Assembly: GCF_009901955.1 (NCBI RefSeq)
Contig: NZ_WUTS01000001.1
Location: 248,001-312,000, forward strand
Source of the DNA: Halomonas icarae
GTDB lineage: Bacteria; Pseudomonadota; Gammaproteobacteria; Pseudomonadales; Halomonadaceae
DNA: 64,000 bases
Direction: 5' to 3'
A model generated the notes under the pieces. It had not been told where the DNA came from. It saw only the letters and a list, made by a program, of their open reading frames with translations, and did not search any database. Shown piece by piece: positions 1 to 7,870 of this stretch (position 1 is its first letter; each line of letters starts with the position of its first letter). The translations under genes and the position numbers were made by a program.

Positions 1-256
1 TGGTGGCTCCGATGGCATCTGGAATGCCGGCCTGGCGCATGGCCTGGCGTGCGGGCCCCTGCTTGACGCCGGCCGGCAGCACGCACCCCATGATGCCCTC
101 ATCGATGCTCTCGGCGTCGATGCCGGCACGTTCGATGGCGGCGCGGATGGCCACGGCGCCGAGCTCGGGGGCGGTGAGGCTGGAGAGGCTGCCGAGCATG
201 CCGCCCATGGGGGTGCGAGCGGCGGAGAGGAAGACGATATCGTTGGAGTGGCTCAT
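1..256 (-). CDS. Thiolase (acetyl-CoA acyltransferase), N-terminal part
   Basis: Only the first 85 codons are inside the window; the gene runs off the left edge. The reverse-strand protein begins MSHSNDIVFLSAARTPMG, the classic thiolase start, and continues with ELGAVAIRAAIERAGI and the GIMGCVLPAG stretch that precedes the nucleophilic cysteine region. The family condenses or cleaves 3-ketoacyl-CoA. The start at 256 is preceded by GGGAGAA at a good distance. It is transcribed divergently from the TetR gene, 159 bp away, in an acyl-CoA catabolism block, which suggests a beta-oxidation or branched-chain role. The catalytic residues lie outside the window. Confidence 0.9.
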   Translation of the reverse strand, partial: MSHSNDIVFLSAARTPMGGMLGSLSSLTAPELGAVAIRAAIERAGIDAESIDEGIMGCVLPAGVKQGPARQAMRQAGIPDAIGAT

Positions 257-300
257 GATGGTTCTCCCGATGTGGAGAGCGGTTCCCGATGGAGCCGCGC

Positions 301-336
301 TGTAATGGTCGTTATGGCTGTAATGGTCGTTATGGT
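301..336. repeat. Two 18-bp tandem repeats between thiolase and TetR gene
   Basis: TGTAATGGTCGTTATGG followed by C or T occurs twice back to back (301-318, 319-336). The pair sits in the divergent promoter region, so it could be regulator binding sites or simple slippage. No function can be assigned from sequence. Confidence 0.8.
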
Positions 337-400
337 TGTAGGTTGCCCTGTGTCACGTTGACCGACTGGCGGGGCTGTGGTTCTCTCACATTCAACCAAG

Positions 401-410
401 CAAGCGCTAG
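401..410. promoter_or_regulatory. Candidate TetR autoregulatory site
   Basis: CAAGCGCTAG lies just upstream of the TetR start. The same ten bases occur inverted at 1101-1110, overlapping the strong palindrome before the acyl-CoA synthetase gene. Sharing of a 10-mer between the two promoter regions flanking a TetR gene suggests a common operator element. This is an inference. Confidence 0.45.
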
Positions 411-415
411 TGTGA

Positions 416-1006
416 ATGCCGATGAATGTAATGAATGCGTCCCCACGCCGCAAGGAGTTGACCCGCCTGGCCGCCCAGTTGTTCGTCCAGGAGGGCTTCG
501 ATCGTACCACGGTGCGTATGCTGGCCCAGGAGATGGGCATCAAGTCCGGTAGCCTCTTCCACCATTTCCGCGACAAGCAGGAGATCCTGGCCGCGGTGAT
601 CGAAGAGGGCACCGAGAATGCCCTGGTCATCGCTCGAGACGCGCTTGCCCGCTGTGACAGCAGTGCCTCGGCACGCTTGCATGCCATGGCGCGTGCCCAC
701 CTCGAGACCCTGCTCACCGATCGCAATGCCCATGTGGTTGCCCTCTACGAGTGGCGCCGACTCGACAGCGAGGCGCGTGCCCATCTGAGCCACCTGCGCG
801 ACGCCTACGAGGCGCTGTGGGAAGAGGTGATCGACGAGGCGCTGGCCGAAGGCCTGGTCCACGGTGATCGCTTCCTGGTCTCCCGTTTCGTGATGGGGGC
901 GCTCAACTGGACGGTACGCTGGTATGACCCGGAAGGCACGCGTACCCCCGACGAACTGGCCGATGAGCTGGTGGCCATGATCACGCGCTCGGCCTCAACT
1001 CCTTGA
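416..1006 (+). CDS. TetR/AcrR-family transcriptional regulator
   Basis: This is a 196-residue protein. Residues about 12-58 form the TetR DNA-binding domain, with the recognition-helix pattern MGIKSGSLFHHFRDKQEIL, followed by an all-helical ligand-binding half (about 65-190). TetR members of this type usually repress nearby acyl-CoA metabolism genes and release DNA on binding an acyl-CoA or related ligand. It lies between a divergent thiolase and a co-directional acyl-CoA synthetase and SDR dehydrogenase, the likely targets. ATG codons at 422 and 431 are also in frame; 416 is chosen as the longest but no strong ribosome binding site decides it. Ligand unknown. Confidence 0.9.
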   Translation: MPMNVMNASPRRKELTRLAAQLFVQEGFDRTTVRMLAQEMGIKSGSLFHHFRDKQEILAAVIEEGTENALVIARDALARCDSSASARLHAMARAHLETLLTDRNAHVVALYEWRRLDSEARAHLSHLRDAYEALWEEVIDEALAEGLVHGDRFLVSRFVMGALNWTVRWYDPEGTRTPDELADELVAMITRSASTP

Positions 1007-1087
1007 ATCCGGCGCCTATTCGGCGCCGCCTCGACCATCGTCTAGGCGCTTCTCTCTGCTCCTGCTCTTGTTCTGTGCGGTCCGACT

Positions 1088-1115
1088 CGCTAGGTTAGAC
1101 CTAGCGCTTGTTAGG
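1088..1115. promoter_or_regulatory. Operator-like perfect inverted repeat upstream of acyl-CoA synthetase
   Basis: CGCTAGGT-TAG-ACCTAGCG (1088-1106) has two perfect 8-bp arms and a 3-bp spacer. It runs into CTAGCGCTTG (1101-1110), the inverse of the ten bases at 401-410 before the TetR gene. The position, 69 bp before the synthetase start, suits a repressor site. Confidence 0.6.
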
Positions 1116-1174
1116 TTTACGCTTACGTTAACTGCTAACCATAACAATCACAAAACAACCCATGAGGACAGCCC

Positions 1175-2839
1175 ATGAGCACGCACGCCAGCCTGCCCAA
1201 CTACCGTGACTACCTGGAGCGATTCTCCATCGATGACGTCATCGCCCGCCTGGACGACCACCAGGATGGCAAGTTCAACGCCTTCGAGTCCTGCTGTGGC
1301 CGCCACCTTCGAGCCGGGCGGGGCGACGTGCTGGCCCTGGTCCATGAGGACACTCAGGGCAACGTCAACCGGATGACCTATGCCGAGCTCGAGGCCGAAA
1401 GCGCCAGGCTCGCCGGCTGGTTCGCCGAGCGTGGCCTCGGCGTGGGGGACCGCATCGCCTGCATGCTGCCGCGCTCGCCTCAGCTGCTGGTCGCCATACT
1501 GGCCACCTGGCGCATCGGTGCCGTCTATCAGCCACTCTTCACCGCCTTCGGCCCCGACTCCGTCGACTACCGCCTGGGGCGCGCCGATACCCGGCTGGTG
1601 ATCACCGATCACGCCAATCGTTATAAGTTCGACGGCTTGAGCCAGTGCCCGCCGGTGCTGGCGGTGGGAGGCCCCAGCAGCGAGCATGCCGACGATCTCG
1701 ACTGGCACCAGGCGCTGGCTCATTCACCGGTCGAGACCCAGCCGCCGCGCCTGGAGCGCGAGGCGCCTTTCCTGCAGATGTTCACCTCCGGCACCGTGGG
1801 CAAGCCCAAGGGCGTGGCCGTCCCGCTCGCCGCGATGCCGGCCTTCGCGCTCTACATGGAGCTGGCCGTCGGGCTGCGTGACAGCGACCGTTTCTGGAAC
1901 ATGGCCGATCCGGGCTGGGCCTACGGCCTCTACTACGCCATCACCGGGCCGCTGCTGCTGGGTGTGACCACGCATTTCTGCGAGGCGGGCTTTACGGCCG
2001 AAGGCGCACTGGCCTTCATGCGCCGTCACCGCCTCACCAACTTCGCCGCTGCCCCCACCGCCTATCGCCTGATGAAGGCCTCCGGCCTGTTCGATGATGC
2101 CCATGAGACGCTCGAGCTACGCGCGGCCAGCTCTGCCGGCGAGCCGCTCAATACCGAGGTGGTGAACTGGGTGGAGCGCTCCCTGGGGTGCCCGGTAACG
2201 GACCACTATGGTCAGACCGAAACCGGCATGACCTGCAATAACCATCAGGCCCTCGCGCATCCCAAGCATGCCGGTGGCATGGGGGTGCCCATGCCCGGCT
2301 ATCGCCTGGCGATCCTCGATGCCGAGTACAACGAGCTGCCGCCGGGCGAGCCCGGGGTGCTGGCGGTGGATATCAAGAACTCGCCGGCCTTCTTCTTCCC
2401 CGGTTATACCTGGCAGGAGAAGCACCCCTTCGCCGAGGGGTACTACCTGACCGGCGACGTGGTGGTCCGCAACGAGGATGGCACCTTCCAGTTCGCCGGC
2501 CGCGATGACGATATCATCACCACCGCCGGCTATCGGGTTGGGCCGACCGATGTCGAGAATAGTGTCATGACGCACCCGGCGGTGGCCGAATCGGCCGCCG
2601 TGGGCCAGCCTGATGAGATCCGCGGCGAGATCATCAAGTCCTATGTGGTATTGCGCGATAATTTTGAACCGAGCGATGCCCTGGCCGATGAGATCCGTCA
2701 GCAGGTTCGCGAGCGCCTCTCGACCCACGCCTTCCCGCGGGTGGTCGAGTTCGTGGATGAGCTGCCCAAGACGCCGAGTGGCAAGATCCAGCGCTTCAAG
2801 CTGCGTGCCGATGCCGTCGACAAGGCCGCAGGCGAGTAA
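1175..2839 (+). CDS. AMP-forming acyl-CoA synthetase (ACSM/acetyl-CoA synthetase-like)
   Basis: This 554-residue enzyme of the ANL superfamily activates a carboxylic acid with ATP and CoA. Visible motifs are the phosphate-binding loop TSGTVGKPKG (about residues 204-213), YGQTETG in the middle, the TGD and GRDDDIITTAGYR segments, and the C-terminal catalytic lysine in PSGKIQRFK (about 533-541). The sequence resembles medium-chain ACSM enzymes more than acetyl-CoA synthetase, but the exact acid cannot be read. Start ATG follows a GAGGACAG ribosome binding site. The SDR dehydrogenase begins 14 bp downstream, so the two form an operon. Regulation by the upstream TetR protein is likely. Confidence 0.9.
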   Translation: MSTHASLPNYRDYLERFSIDDVIARLDDHQDGKFNAFESCCGRHLRAGRGDVLALVHEDTQGNVNRMTYAELEAESARLAGWFAERGLGVGDRIACMLPRSPQLLVAILATWRIGAVYQPLFTAFGPDSVDYRLGRADTRLVITDHANRYKFDGLSQCPPVLAVGGPSSEHADDLDWHQALAHSPVETQPPRLEREAPFLQMFTSGTVGKPKGVAVPLAAMPAFALYMELAVGLRDSDRFWNMADPGWAYGLYYAITGPLLLGVTTHFCEAGFTAEGALAFMRRHRLTNFAAAPTAYRLMKASGLFDDAHETLELRAASSAGEPLNTEVVNWVERSLGCPVTDHYGQTETGMTCNNHQALAHPKHAGGMGVPMPGYRLAILDAEYNELPPGEPGVLAVDIKNSPAFFFPGYTWQEKHPFAEGYYLTGDVVVRNEDGTFQFAGRDDDIITTAGYRVGPTDVENSVMTHPAVAESAAVGQPDEIRGEIIKSYVVLRDNFEPSDALADEIRQQVRERLSTHAFPRVVEFVDELPKTPSGKIQRFKLRADAVDKAAGE

Positions 2840-2853
2840 TTCAAGGAGTTCCT

Positions 2854-3621
2854 ATGCAGATCAAAGACAGTACCTTCCTGATTACCGGGGCCGCCTCCGG
2901 GCTGGGTGCGGCCACCGCCGAACGCCTGGTGGCCGCCGGTGGCCGCGTGGTGCTCTGTGACCTGAGCGATGCCGTGCATGACCATGCCGAGCGCCTGGGG
3001 GAAGCGGCCCGGGCAATACGTGGCGATGTCACCTCGGGAGAGGAGATCCAGGCCGCGGTGGACGCCGCCGTCGAGCTCGGCGGTGAGGGTGGTCTTGCGG
3101 GAGTTGTGCACTGTGCCGGTATCGTCAGTGTGGGCAAGCTGGTCGACCGCGAGGGCAACCCTGCCGACCTGGAGGCCTATAACCGTGCGATCCAGATCAA
3201 TCTGGTGGGAACCTTCAACGTGATGCGCCTGGCCGCCGCCGCCATGTCGAAGAATGCACCGGGCGAGGATGGTGAGCGTGGGGTGATCATCAATACCGCC
3301 TCCATCGCCGCCTTCGACGGTCAGGTGGGGCAGTGCGCCTACAGCGCCTCCAAGGCCGGGGTGGTAGGCATGAGTCTGCCGGCAGCGCGTGAGCTATCGC
3401 GTCACGGCGTCAGGGTCATGGCCATCGCCCCTGGGGTCTTCGAGACCCCCATGATGAGCGAGATTCCCGATGAGGCCGCCCAGGCCCTGGCGGCCGCCGT
3501 GCCCTTCCCCAAGCGCCTCGGCCGGCCCGAGGAGTTTGCCCGCATGGCCGAGCAGATCATCACCAATACCATGCTCAATGGCGAGGTGATTCGCCTCGAC
3601 GGTGGGATTCGCATGCAATAA
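2854..3621 (+). CDS. SDR 3-hydroxyacyl-CoA dehydrogenase (HSD10 type)
   Basis: This is a 255-residue classical short-chain dehydrogenase. It has the NAD-binding TGAASGLG at residues 11-18, the CAG strand motif at 87-89, catalytic Ser150, and the YSASK box with Tyr163 and Lys167. The [18 protein letters not shown] start and the [17 protein letters not shown] segment match type 10 hydroxyacyl-CoA dehydrogenases, which oxidise 3-hydroxyacyl-CoA, including 2-methyl-3-hydroxybutyryl-CoA. It follows the synthetase by 14 bp with an AAGGAG ribosome binding site. With the thiolase and acyl-CoA dehydrogenase nearby it supplies the third step of a beta-oxidation-like route. Substrate chain length is inferred. 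Confidence 0.88.
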   Translation: MQIKDSTFLITGAASGLGAATAERLVAAGGRVVLCDLSDAVHDHAERLGEAARAIRGDVTSGEEIQAAVDAAVELGGEGGLAGVVHCAGIVSVGKLVDREGNPADLEAYNRAIQINLVGTFNVMRLAAAAMSKNAPGEDGERGVIINTASIAAFDGQVGQCAYSASKAGVVGMSLPAARELSRHGVRVMAIAPGVFETPMMSEIPDEAAQALAAAVPFPKRLGRPEEFARMAEQIITNTMLNGEVIRLDGGIRMQ

Positions 3622-3687
3622 CCGGTTGCCTCGGAGCTGTAAGCCATCATCTATCAGCTCTAGAAAATGCTCGCGGTGTCGTTGAAT

Positions 3688-3734
3688 AACACCCCGAAGG
3701 CTGGACACTCGATCCAACCTTCGGGGTGTTTTCT
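3688..3734 (+). terminator. Rho-independent terminator after the synthetase-SDR operon
   Basis: Perfect 13-bp arms AACACCCCGAAGG (3688-3700) and CCTTCGGGGTGTT (3718-3730) enclose a loop that can pair further (TGGA/TCCA). The second arm leads into a short T run. Confidence 0.85.
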
Positions 3735-3796
3735 CTTTCGAGGTGTTTTCTCTTTCGAGGTGTTTTCTCTTTCGAGGTGTTTTCTCTTTCGAGGTG
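3729..3796. repeat. Four perfect 17-bp tandem repeats
   Basis: The unit TTTTCTCTTTCGAGGTG occurs four times without a mismatch (3729-3745, 3746-3762, 3763-3779, 3780-3796). The first copy begins in the T tract of the terminator. There are no spacers, so this is a minisatellite and not a CRISPR array. Each unit carries a pyrimidine run on the plus strand. Confidence 0.95.
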
Positions 3797-3840
3797 CTCT
3801 ATGGGGGGGGTGGCAGCAGTGCCCGTGTCGTGCGAGTTTT

Positions 3841-3854
3841 CAAACGAACGCTTG
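3841..3854. promoter_or_regulatory. Second, imperfect PsrA-like site
   Basis: CAAAC-GAAC-GCTTG fits the CAAAC-N4-GTTTG pattern with one arm mismatch. It lies 24 bp before the perfect copy at 3878-3897. Confidence 0.45.
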
Positions 3855-3877
3855 ACTCTCGGTTGTGTGGCGGCTAA

Positions 3878-3897
3878 TTTCAAACACATGTTTGAAA
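3878..3897. promoter_or_regulatory. PsrA-like operator upstream of acyl-CoA dehydrogenase
   Basis: TTTCAAAC-ACAT-GTTTGAAA has perfect 8-bp arms. The core CAAAC-N4-GTTTG equals the published PsrA motif (G/C)AAAC(N2-4)GTTT(G/C). PsrA is a TetR-type fatty-acid sensor that represses beta-oxidation genes. The site lies 75 bp before the chosen start of the dehydrogenase at 3973. Confidence 0.7.
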
Positions 3898-3972
3898 GCG
3901 GTTGCCATTGCCTTCCTGCAATCGACAACTGGCGCCACTCTTGTGGTTCACCGAGACATTGGAGAGTTCGAG

Positions 3973-5799
3973 ATGCCCGACTATCAGGCCCCCCTGCGTG
4001 ACCTTCGTTTCGTGATGGATGAGATGCTGGACTACCCGGGCCACTATGCTCGCCTGCCCGGTGGGGAAGAGGCGACGCCCGACGTGGTCGCTGCCATCCT
4101 GGAGGAGGGGGCGCGCTTCTCTCGCGAGGTGTTGCTGCCGCTGAATCAGAGCGGCGACCGCGAGGGCTGCCTGCTGGAGGGTGGCGAGGTGAAGGCTCCC
4201 AGGGGGTTCAAGGAGGCCTACGCCCAGTATGTCGAGGGTGGCTGGCCGAGCCTGGCCGCCGACCCCGCCCATGGTGGTCAGGGATTGCCTCACTCGCTGG
4301 CCATGGTACTCAACGAGATGGTCTGCTCCACCAACCTGGCCTGGGGCATGTACCCGGGGCTCTCCCATGGCGCCGCCGACGCGCTGCGTCATCACGGAAC
4401 CGAGGAGCAGCAGGCCACCTATCTCACCAAGCTGGTGGAGGGCACCTGGACCGGCACCATGTGCCTGACCGAGCCTCACTGTGGCACCGATCTGGGCCTG
4501 ATCAAGACCCGTGCGATGCCCAATGACGATGGCAGCTACGCGGTGACGGGCACCAAGATCTTTATCTCCGCCGGTGAACATGATCTGGCCGAGAATATCG
4601 TCCATCTGGTGCTGGCCAAGCTGCCCGACGCGCCCGAAGGCTCCAAGGGCATCTCGCTGTTTGTGGTGCCGAAGTATTTACCCAATGAGCACCTGCCCGA
4701 TAGTGATGGCAACCCCGGCGAGCGCAACGGCGTCACTTGCGGCTCCCTGGAACACAAGATGGGCATCCACGGCAACGCGACCTGCGTGATGAACTTCGAC
4801 TCGGCGAAGGGCTTCCTGGTCGGGGCACCCAACAAGGGCCTGGCCTGCATGTTCACCATGATGAACGCTGCCCGCATCGGGGTCGGCATCCAGGGTCTGG
4901 GCCTCACCGAGGCCAGCTTCCAGAACTCGCTGGCCTATGCTCGCGATCGCCTGCAGATGCGTGCACTCTCCGGTGCCAAGGCGCCCGAGAAGGTCGCCGA
5001 CCCGATCATCGTTCATCCGGATGTGCGGCGCATGCTGCTGACCCAGAAGGCCTTCGCCGAGGGCGGCCGGATGCTGGTGCTGTATACCGCCCAGATGATC
5101 GATATCGTCGAGCAGGGCACCGATGCCGACGAGAAGGCGCGGGCCGAGACCCTGCTGGGCCTGCTGACGCCTATCGTCAAGGCGTTCCTTACCGAGGTGG
5201 GCTTCGAGGCGACCAACGAAGGCGTGCAGGTCTTCGGTGGGCACGGCTTCATTCAGGAGTGGGGCATGGAGCAGCTGGTGCGCGATGCGCGCATCACTCG
5301 CCTCTATGAGGGCACGACCGGTATCCAGGCTCTCGACCTGCTGGGTCGCAAGGTGCTGATGAGTCAGGGCGAGAGTCTCAAGGCCTTTACCAGGGAGATC
5401 CACAAGTTCTGCCAGGCCGAGGAGGGCAACAGCCAGCTCGCCGAGTTCGTCCGCCCGCTGGCCAAACTCAACCAGGAGTGGGGCGAGATGACCATGGCGA
5501 TCGGCATGAAGGCGATGACCGATCGTGAGGAGGTGGGGGCGGCCAGCGTCGACTATCTGATGTATTCGGGTTACGTGACCCTGGCCTACCTGTTTGCCCG
5601 TGCCGCTCGGCAGGCTCACGCCGCACTTGCCGAGGGCACCGACGAGGCCGCCTTCTACCGCGCCAAGCTGGATACCGCGCGCTTCTTCTATCAGCGCCTG
5701 CTGCCGCGCACCCGCGCCCACAAGGGGGCGCTCGAGGCCGGGGCCGAGCCGCTGATGGCCATCAGCGCCGAAGATTTCGGGCTCGGCTTCGAGATCTGA
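3973..5799 (+). CDS. Acyl-CoA dehydrogenase with C-terminal extension domain
   Basis: This 608-residue FAD enzyme introduces the alpha,beta double bond into acyl-CoA. The N-terminal, middle and C-terminal acyl-CoA dehydrogenase domains are recognisable from LTEPHCGTDLGLIKTRA (substrate and FAD contacts) and RITRLYEGTTGIQALDLLG (about residues 437-455, where this subfamily carries the catalytic glutamate). An extra helical domain at the end is typical of the roughly 600-residue subgroup. The open frame reaches back to 3865, but that start would overlie the PsrA-like operator. The ATG at 3973 has GGAGAG upstream and begins the conserved MPDYQAPLRD sequence, so it is preferred. PsrA-type control is likely. 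Confidence 0.92.
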   Translation: MPDYQAPLRDLRFVMDEMLDYPGHYARLPGGEEATPDVVAAILEEGARFSREVLLPLNQSGDREGCLLEGGEVKAPRGFKEAYAQYVEGGWPSLAADPAHGGQGLPHSLAMVLNEMVCSTNLAWGMYPGLSHGAADALRHHGTEEQQATYLTKLVEGTWTGTMCLTEPHCGTDLGLIKTRAMPNDDGSYAVTGTKIFISAGEHDLAENIVHLVLAKLPDAPEGSKGISLFVVPKYLPNEHLPDSDGNPGERNGVTCGSLEHKMGIHGNATCVMNFDSAKGFLVGAPNKGLACMFTMMNAARIGVGIQGLGLTEASFQNSLAYARDRLQMRALSGAKAPEKVADPIIVHPDVRRMLLTQKAFAEGGRMLVLYTAQMIDIVEQGTDADEKARAETLLGLLTPIVKAFLTEVGFEATNEGVQVFGGHGFIQEWGMEQLVRDARITRLYEGTTGIQALDLLGRKVLMSQGESLKAFTREIHKFCQAEEGNSQLAEFVRPLAKLNQEWGEMTMAIGMKAMTDREEVGAASVDYLMYSGYVTLAYLFARAARQAHAALAEGTDEAAFYRAKLDTARFFYQRLLPRTRAHKGALEAGAEPLMAISAEDFGLGFEI

Positions 5800-5830
5800 T
5801 ACCCGATTTTCCTGGCAATAAAGATCGATG

Positions 5831-5860
5831 GGCGGCGAGGGCAACCTCGCCGCCTTTCTT
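5831..5860 (+). terminator. Rho-independent terminator after acyl-CoA dehydrogenase
   Basis: GGCGGCGAGG and CCTCGCCGCC pair perfectly around GCAA and are followed by TTTCTT. Confidence 0.88.
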
Positions 5861-5951
5861 GTTGGGGGCTCTGGTGCCGGCGGGGCTGGGCAGGCATCAT
5901 GCGAGACATACACGGTGTATCGACGCGCGCCCTGGGCGCCGGGAGGTCAGC

Positions 5952-6836
5952 ATGACCCGTTCCACCCGCCTGCAGACGCTCATTCGGCTCCTGCGCCATC
6001 GCCAGGAGCCCATGCCTGGCCCCGCCCTCGCCGAGGCCCTGGGCGTCTCGCTGCGCACCCTCTACCAGGAGATTGCCGTGCTTCGCGCGGTGGGTATCGA
6101 GGTGGTCAACGAACCCGGCCGGGGCTATCTCTTGCCCCCTGAGGTCGTGCTGCCGCCACCGGCTCTGCAGGAACCCCAGGTGGTCGGACAGGGTGGAGGG
6201 GCCTCATCCCAGCCGACAGTCGACGCGCTGGTCTTCTATACCAACCCGCTGTCGCGTGGCGGCATCGTGCACTGGATGCTGGAAGAGCTTGGCATCAACT
6301 ACCGCACGGTCACGCTGGAGTACGGCAGCGCCATGAAGTCCCCGGAGTACCTCGCCATCAATCCGCTGGGCAAGGTGCCCGCCATCCGTCATGGCGATAC
6401 CGTGGTGACCGAGGCCGCGGCGATCTGCGCCTATCTGGCCGATGCCTTCCCCGAGGCGGGGCTGGCCCCGCCATTGGCCGCGCGGGGCGACTACTATCGC
6501 TGGCTGTTCCTTGCTGCCGGTCCACTGGAGAGCGCCATCGCCCTCAACGATCTGGGCGTCACGCCCACCCCGGAGCAGGCGATGCGCCTGGGTAGCGGTG
6601 ACTACTGGGCGCTGGTGGAGACCCTCGCTGGCGCCGTGGCGGACAAGCCCTTCATCGCCGGCGACGCCTTCAGTGCGGCGGATGTCTATGTGGGCTCGCA
6701 CATCGGTTGGGGCATGCACTTCGGTACACTGCCTCGTCGCCCCGAGTTCGAGGCCTACTGGGATGGCCTGCGCGAACGTCCGGCCCAACGGCGTTGCGAG
6801 GCCTTTATCGAGCGGGTGCTGGCTGGAGGTACCTGA
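5952..6836 (+). CDS. Helix-turn-helix / glutathione S-transferase fusion protein
   Basis: This 294-residue protein joins two domains that are normally separate. Residues about 4-62 are an HTH_11/YafY-type winged helix (STRLQTLIRLLRHRQEPM, LAEALGVSLRTLYQEIAVL, EPGRGYLL). A proline- and glycine-rich linker spans about 63-90. Residues about 91-290 are a complete GST: thioredoxin-like half with NPLSRGGIVHWMLEELG, the conserved NPLGKVPAI cis-proline loop and TEAAAICAYLAD glutathione-contact motif, then the helical half with AADVYVG. The frame is open upstream, but ATG 5952 after GGGAGGTCAGC is the natural start. A DNA-binding sensor that reads a glutathione- or electrophile-linked signal is possible but unproven. 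It stands alone as a transcription unit. Confidence 0.85.
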   Translation: MTRSTRLQTLIRLLRHRQEPMPGPALAEALGVSLRTLYQEIAVLRAVGIEVVNEPGRGYLLPPEVVLPPPALQEPQVVGQGGGASSQPTVDALVFYTNPLSRGGIVHWMLEELGINYRTVTLEYGSAMKSPEYLAINPLGKVPAIRHGDTVVTEAAAICAYLADAFPEAGLAPPLAARGDYYRWLFLAAGPLESAIALNDLGVTPTPEQAMRLGSGDYWALVETLAGAVADKPFIAGDAFSAADVYVGSHIGWGMHFGTLPRRPEFEAYWDGLRERPAQRRCEAFIERVLAGGT

Positions 6837-6868
6837 GATACCTGACTCCTCCTTATGCGCCTGCTTAG

Positions 6869-6901
6869 CGCCCATCTCCTCGAGCCAGCCGATCAACTGC
6901 T
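6869..6901 (-). pseudogene. Short remnant of a nucleoside deaminase gene
   Basis: Bases 6869-6895 are identical to 14918-14944 inside the deaminase gene at 14793-15269, and the match continues for six more bases with one change. On the minus strand both encode QLIGWLEEMG. Only this short stretch remains here, in a 263-bp gap before hutC, so it looks like a scar of duplication or rearrangement. The rest of the gap shows no gene. Confidence 0.55.
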
Positions 6902-7065
6902 GTGAGTGGTCATAATGGTTTGGCCGATTTCGAGTTGATCGTCTTGGTTGTTCACAATGAAGCAGACAGACAGATTGAGGTATATAACCAGGCTGAAGTG
7001 TAGGTGGGGCTACTTTTTTCGATAAAACAGCAGGTGAAAGGTCTTTCGGCAGGCGATACACTATT

Positions 7066-7075
7066 TGTATATACA
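7066..7075. promoter_or_regulatory. hutC box: HutC box upstream of hutC
   Basis: TGTATATACA, the palindromic core known for HutC in pseudomonads, lies 24 bp before the hutC start. This is consistent with autoregulation. Confidence 0.75.
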
Positions 7076-7099
7076 TTTGTTTTGGTCGAAGGAACTACC

Positions 7100-7816
7100 A
7101 TGGCTAATTCGCCGCCTCTGTATCAGCAGATACGGCAACATCTATTGGACAAGATCACCGGGGGGCAGTGGTCAGCCCACCACCAGATTCCCCCCGAGGA
7201 GCAGCTGGCCCGAGATTTCCAGGTCAGTCGCATGACCGCCAACAAGGCGATTCGTGACCTGGTCCAGAAAGGCTATCTGACACGTCAGCCAGGACTTGGC
7301 ACCTTCGTCACCGATCGCAAGGCTGAGTCGTCGCTGGTCGAGGTGTACAACATTGCCGAGGAGGTGCGATCCCGTGGGCATCGTTATGGTAATGAGGTGA
7401 TTGCCTGTGAGGCGATCGAAGCCGATGATGAGGTGGCTCTGCGTCTCGGTATGCGGCTCGGTAGCCGGGTCTTCCACACCTTGATTCTTCATCTCGAAAA
7501 TGACGTAGCCATCCAGCTCGAAAGTCGCTTCGTCAATCCGCGCTGGGTTCCGAACTATCTCGATACCGACTTCTCCCGGCACACGCCCAACGAGGTGCTG
7601 GTGGCTGCCTGCCCCATTACCGATGTGGAGCACATCGTCGAAGCGGTCCTGCCCGATCACCAGGCTGCCGAATGGCTGGCGATCGATACGGCAAGCCCCT
7701 GCCTGAGCATGATTCGGCGCACCTGGTCGGGTGAGCAGTTGATCAGCTATGCGCGGCTGCTTCACCCCGGGGAGCGCTACAAGCTGCGCTCGTCGATGCA
7801 TCGCGAACCTGAATAA
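7100..7816 (+). CDS. hutC: Histidine utilisation repressor HutC (GntR family)
   Basis: The 238-residue product has an N-terminal GntR winged helix (about residues 5-70, PPLYQQIRQHLLDKI, FQVSRMTANKAIRDLVQKGYL) and a C-terminal UTRA ligand domain (about 90-235). HutC represses hut genes and is released by urocanate. The open frame extends to 7004, but ATG 7100 with GGAAC upstream and downstream of the HutC box gives the expected length. It is followed by a long hairpin and then, 495 bp on, by the hutIGU operon, whose promoter carries the same palindrome. Confidence 0.95.
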   Translation: MANSPPLYQQIRQHLLDKITGGQWSAHHQIPPEEQLARDFQVSRMTANKAIRDLVQKGYLTRQPGLGTFVTDRKAESSLVEVYNIAEEVRSRGHRYGNEVIACEAIEADDEVALRLGMRLGSRVFHTLILHLENDVAIQLESRFVNPRWVPNYLDTDFSRHTPNEVLVAACPITDVEHIVEAVLPDHQAAEWLAIDTASPCLSMIRRTWSGEQLISYARLLHPGERYKLRSSMHREPE

Positions 7817-7836
7817 GTAACCCTCATCCAGTATCA

Positions 7837-7870
7837 ACGCAAATGGCCGGGACTTCCCGGCCATTTGCGT
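7837..7870. terminator. Long perfect hairpin after hutC
   Basis: ACGCAAATGGCCGGG (7837-7851) and CCCGGCCATTTGCGT (7856-7870) pair perfectly around ACTT. There is no T run behind it, so it may end transcription inefficiently or stabilise the hutC mRNA. From here to 8311 I see no gene, only the two HutC boxes and a promoter. Confidence 0.65.

Noticed and set aside
3729..3796. Tandem repeats considered as a CRISPR array
   Set aside because: The 17-bp units abut without spacers and no cas gene is present.
4678..5913. 411-codon minus-strand frame opposite the acyl-CoA dehydrogenase
   Set aside because: It is an antisense shadow that also crosses the terminator at 5831-5860.
6976..6991. GAGGTATATAACC as another HutC box
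   Set aside because: Palindromic but without the TGTATATACA core; similarity is limited to the central TATA.
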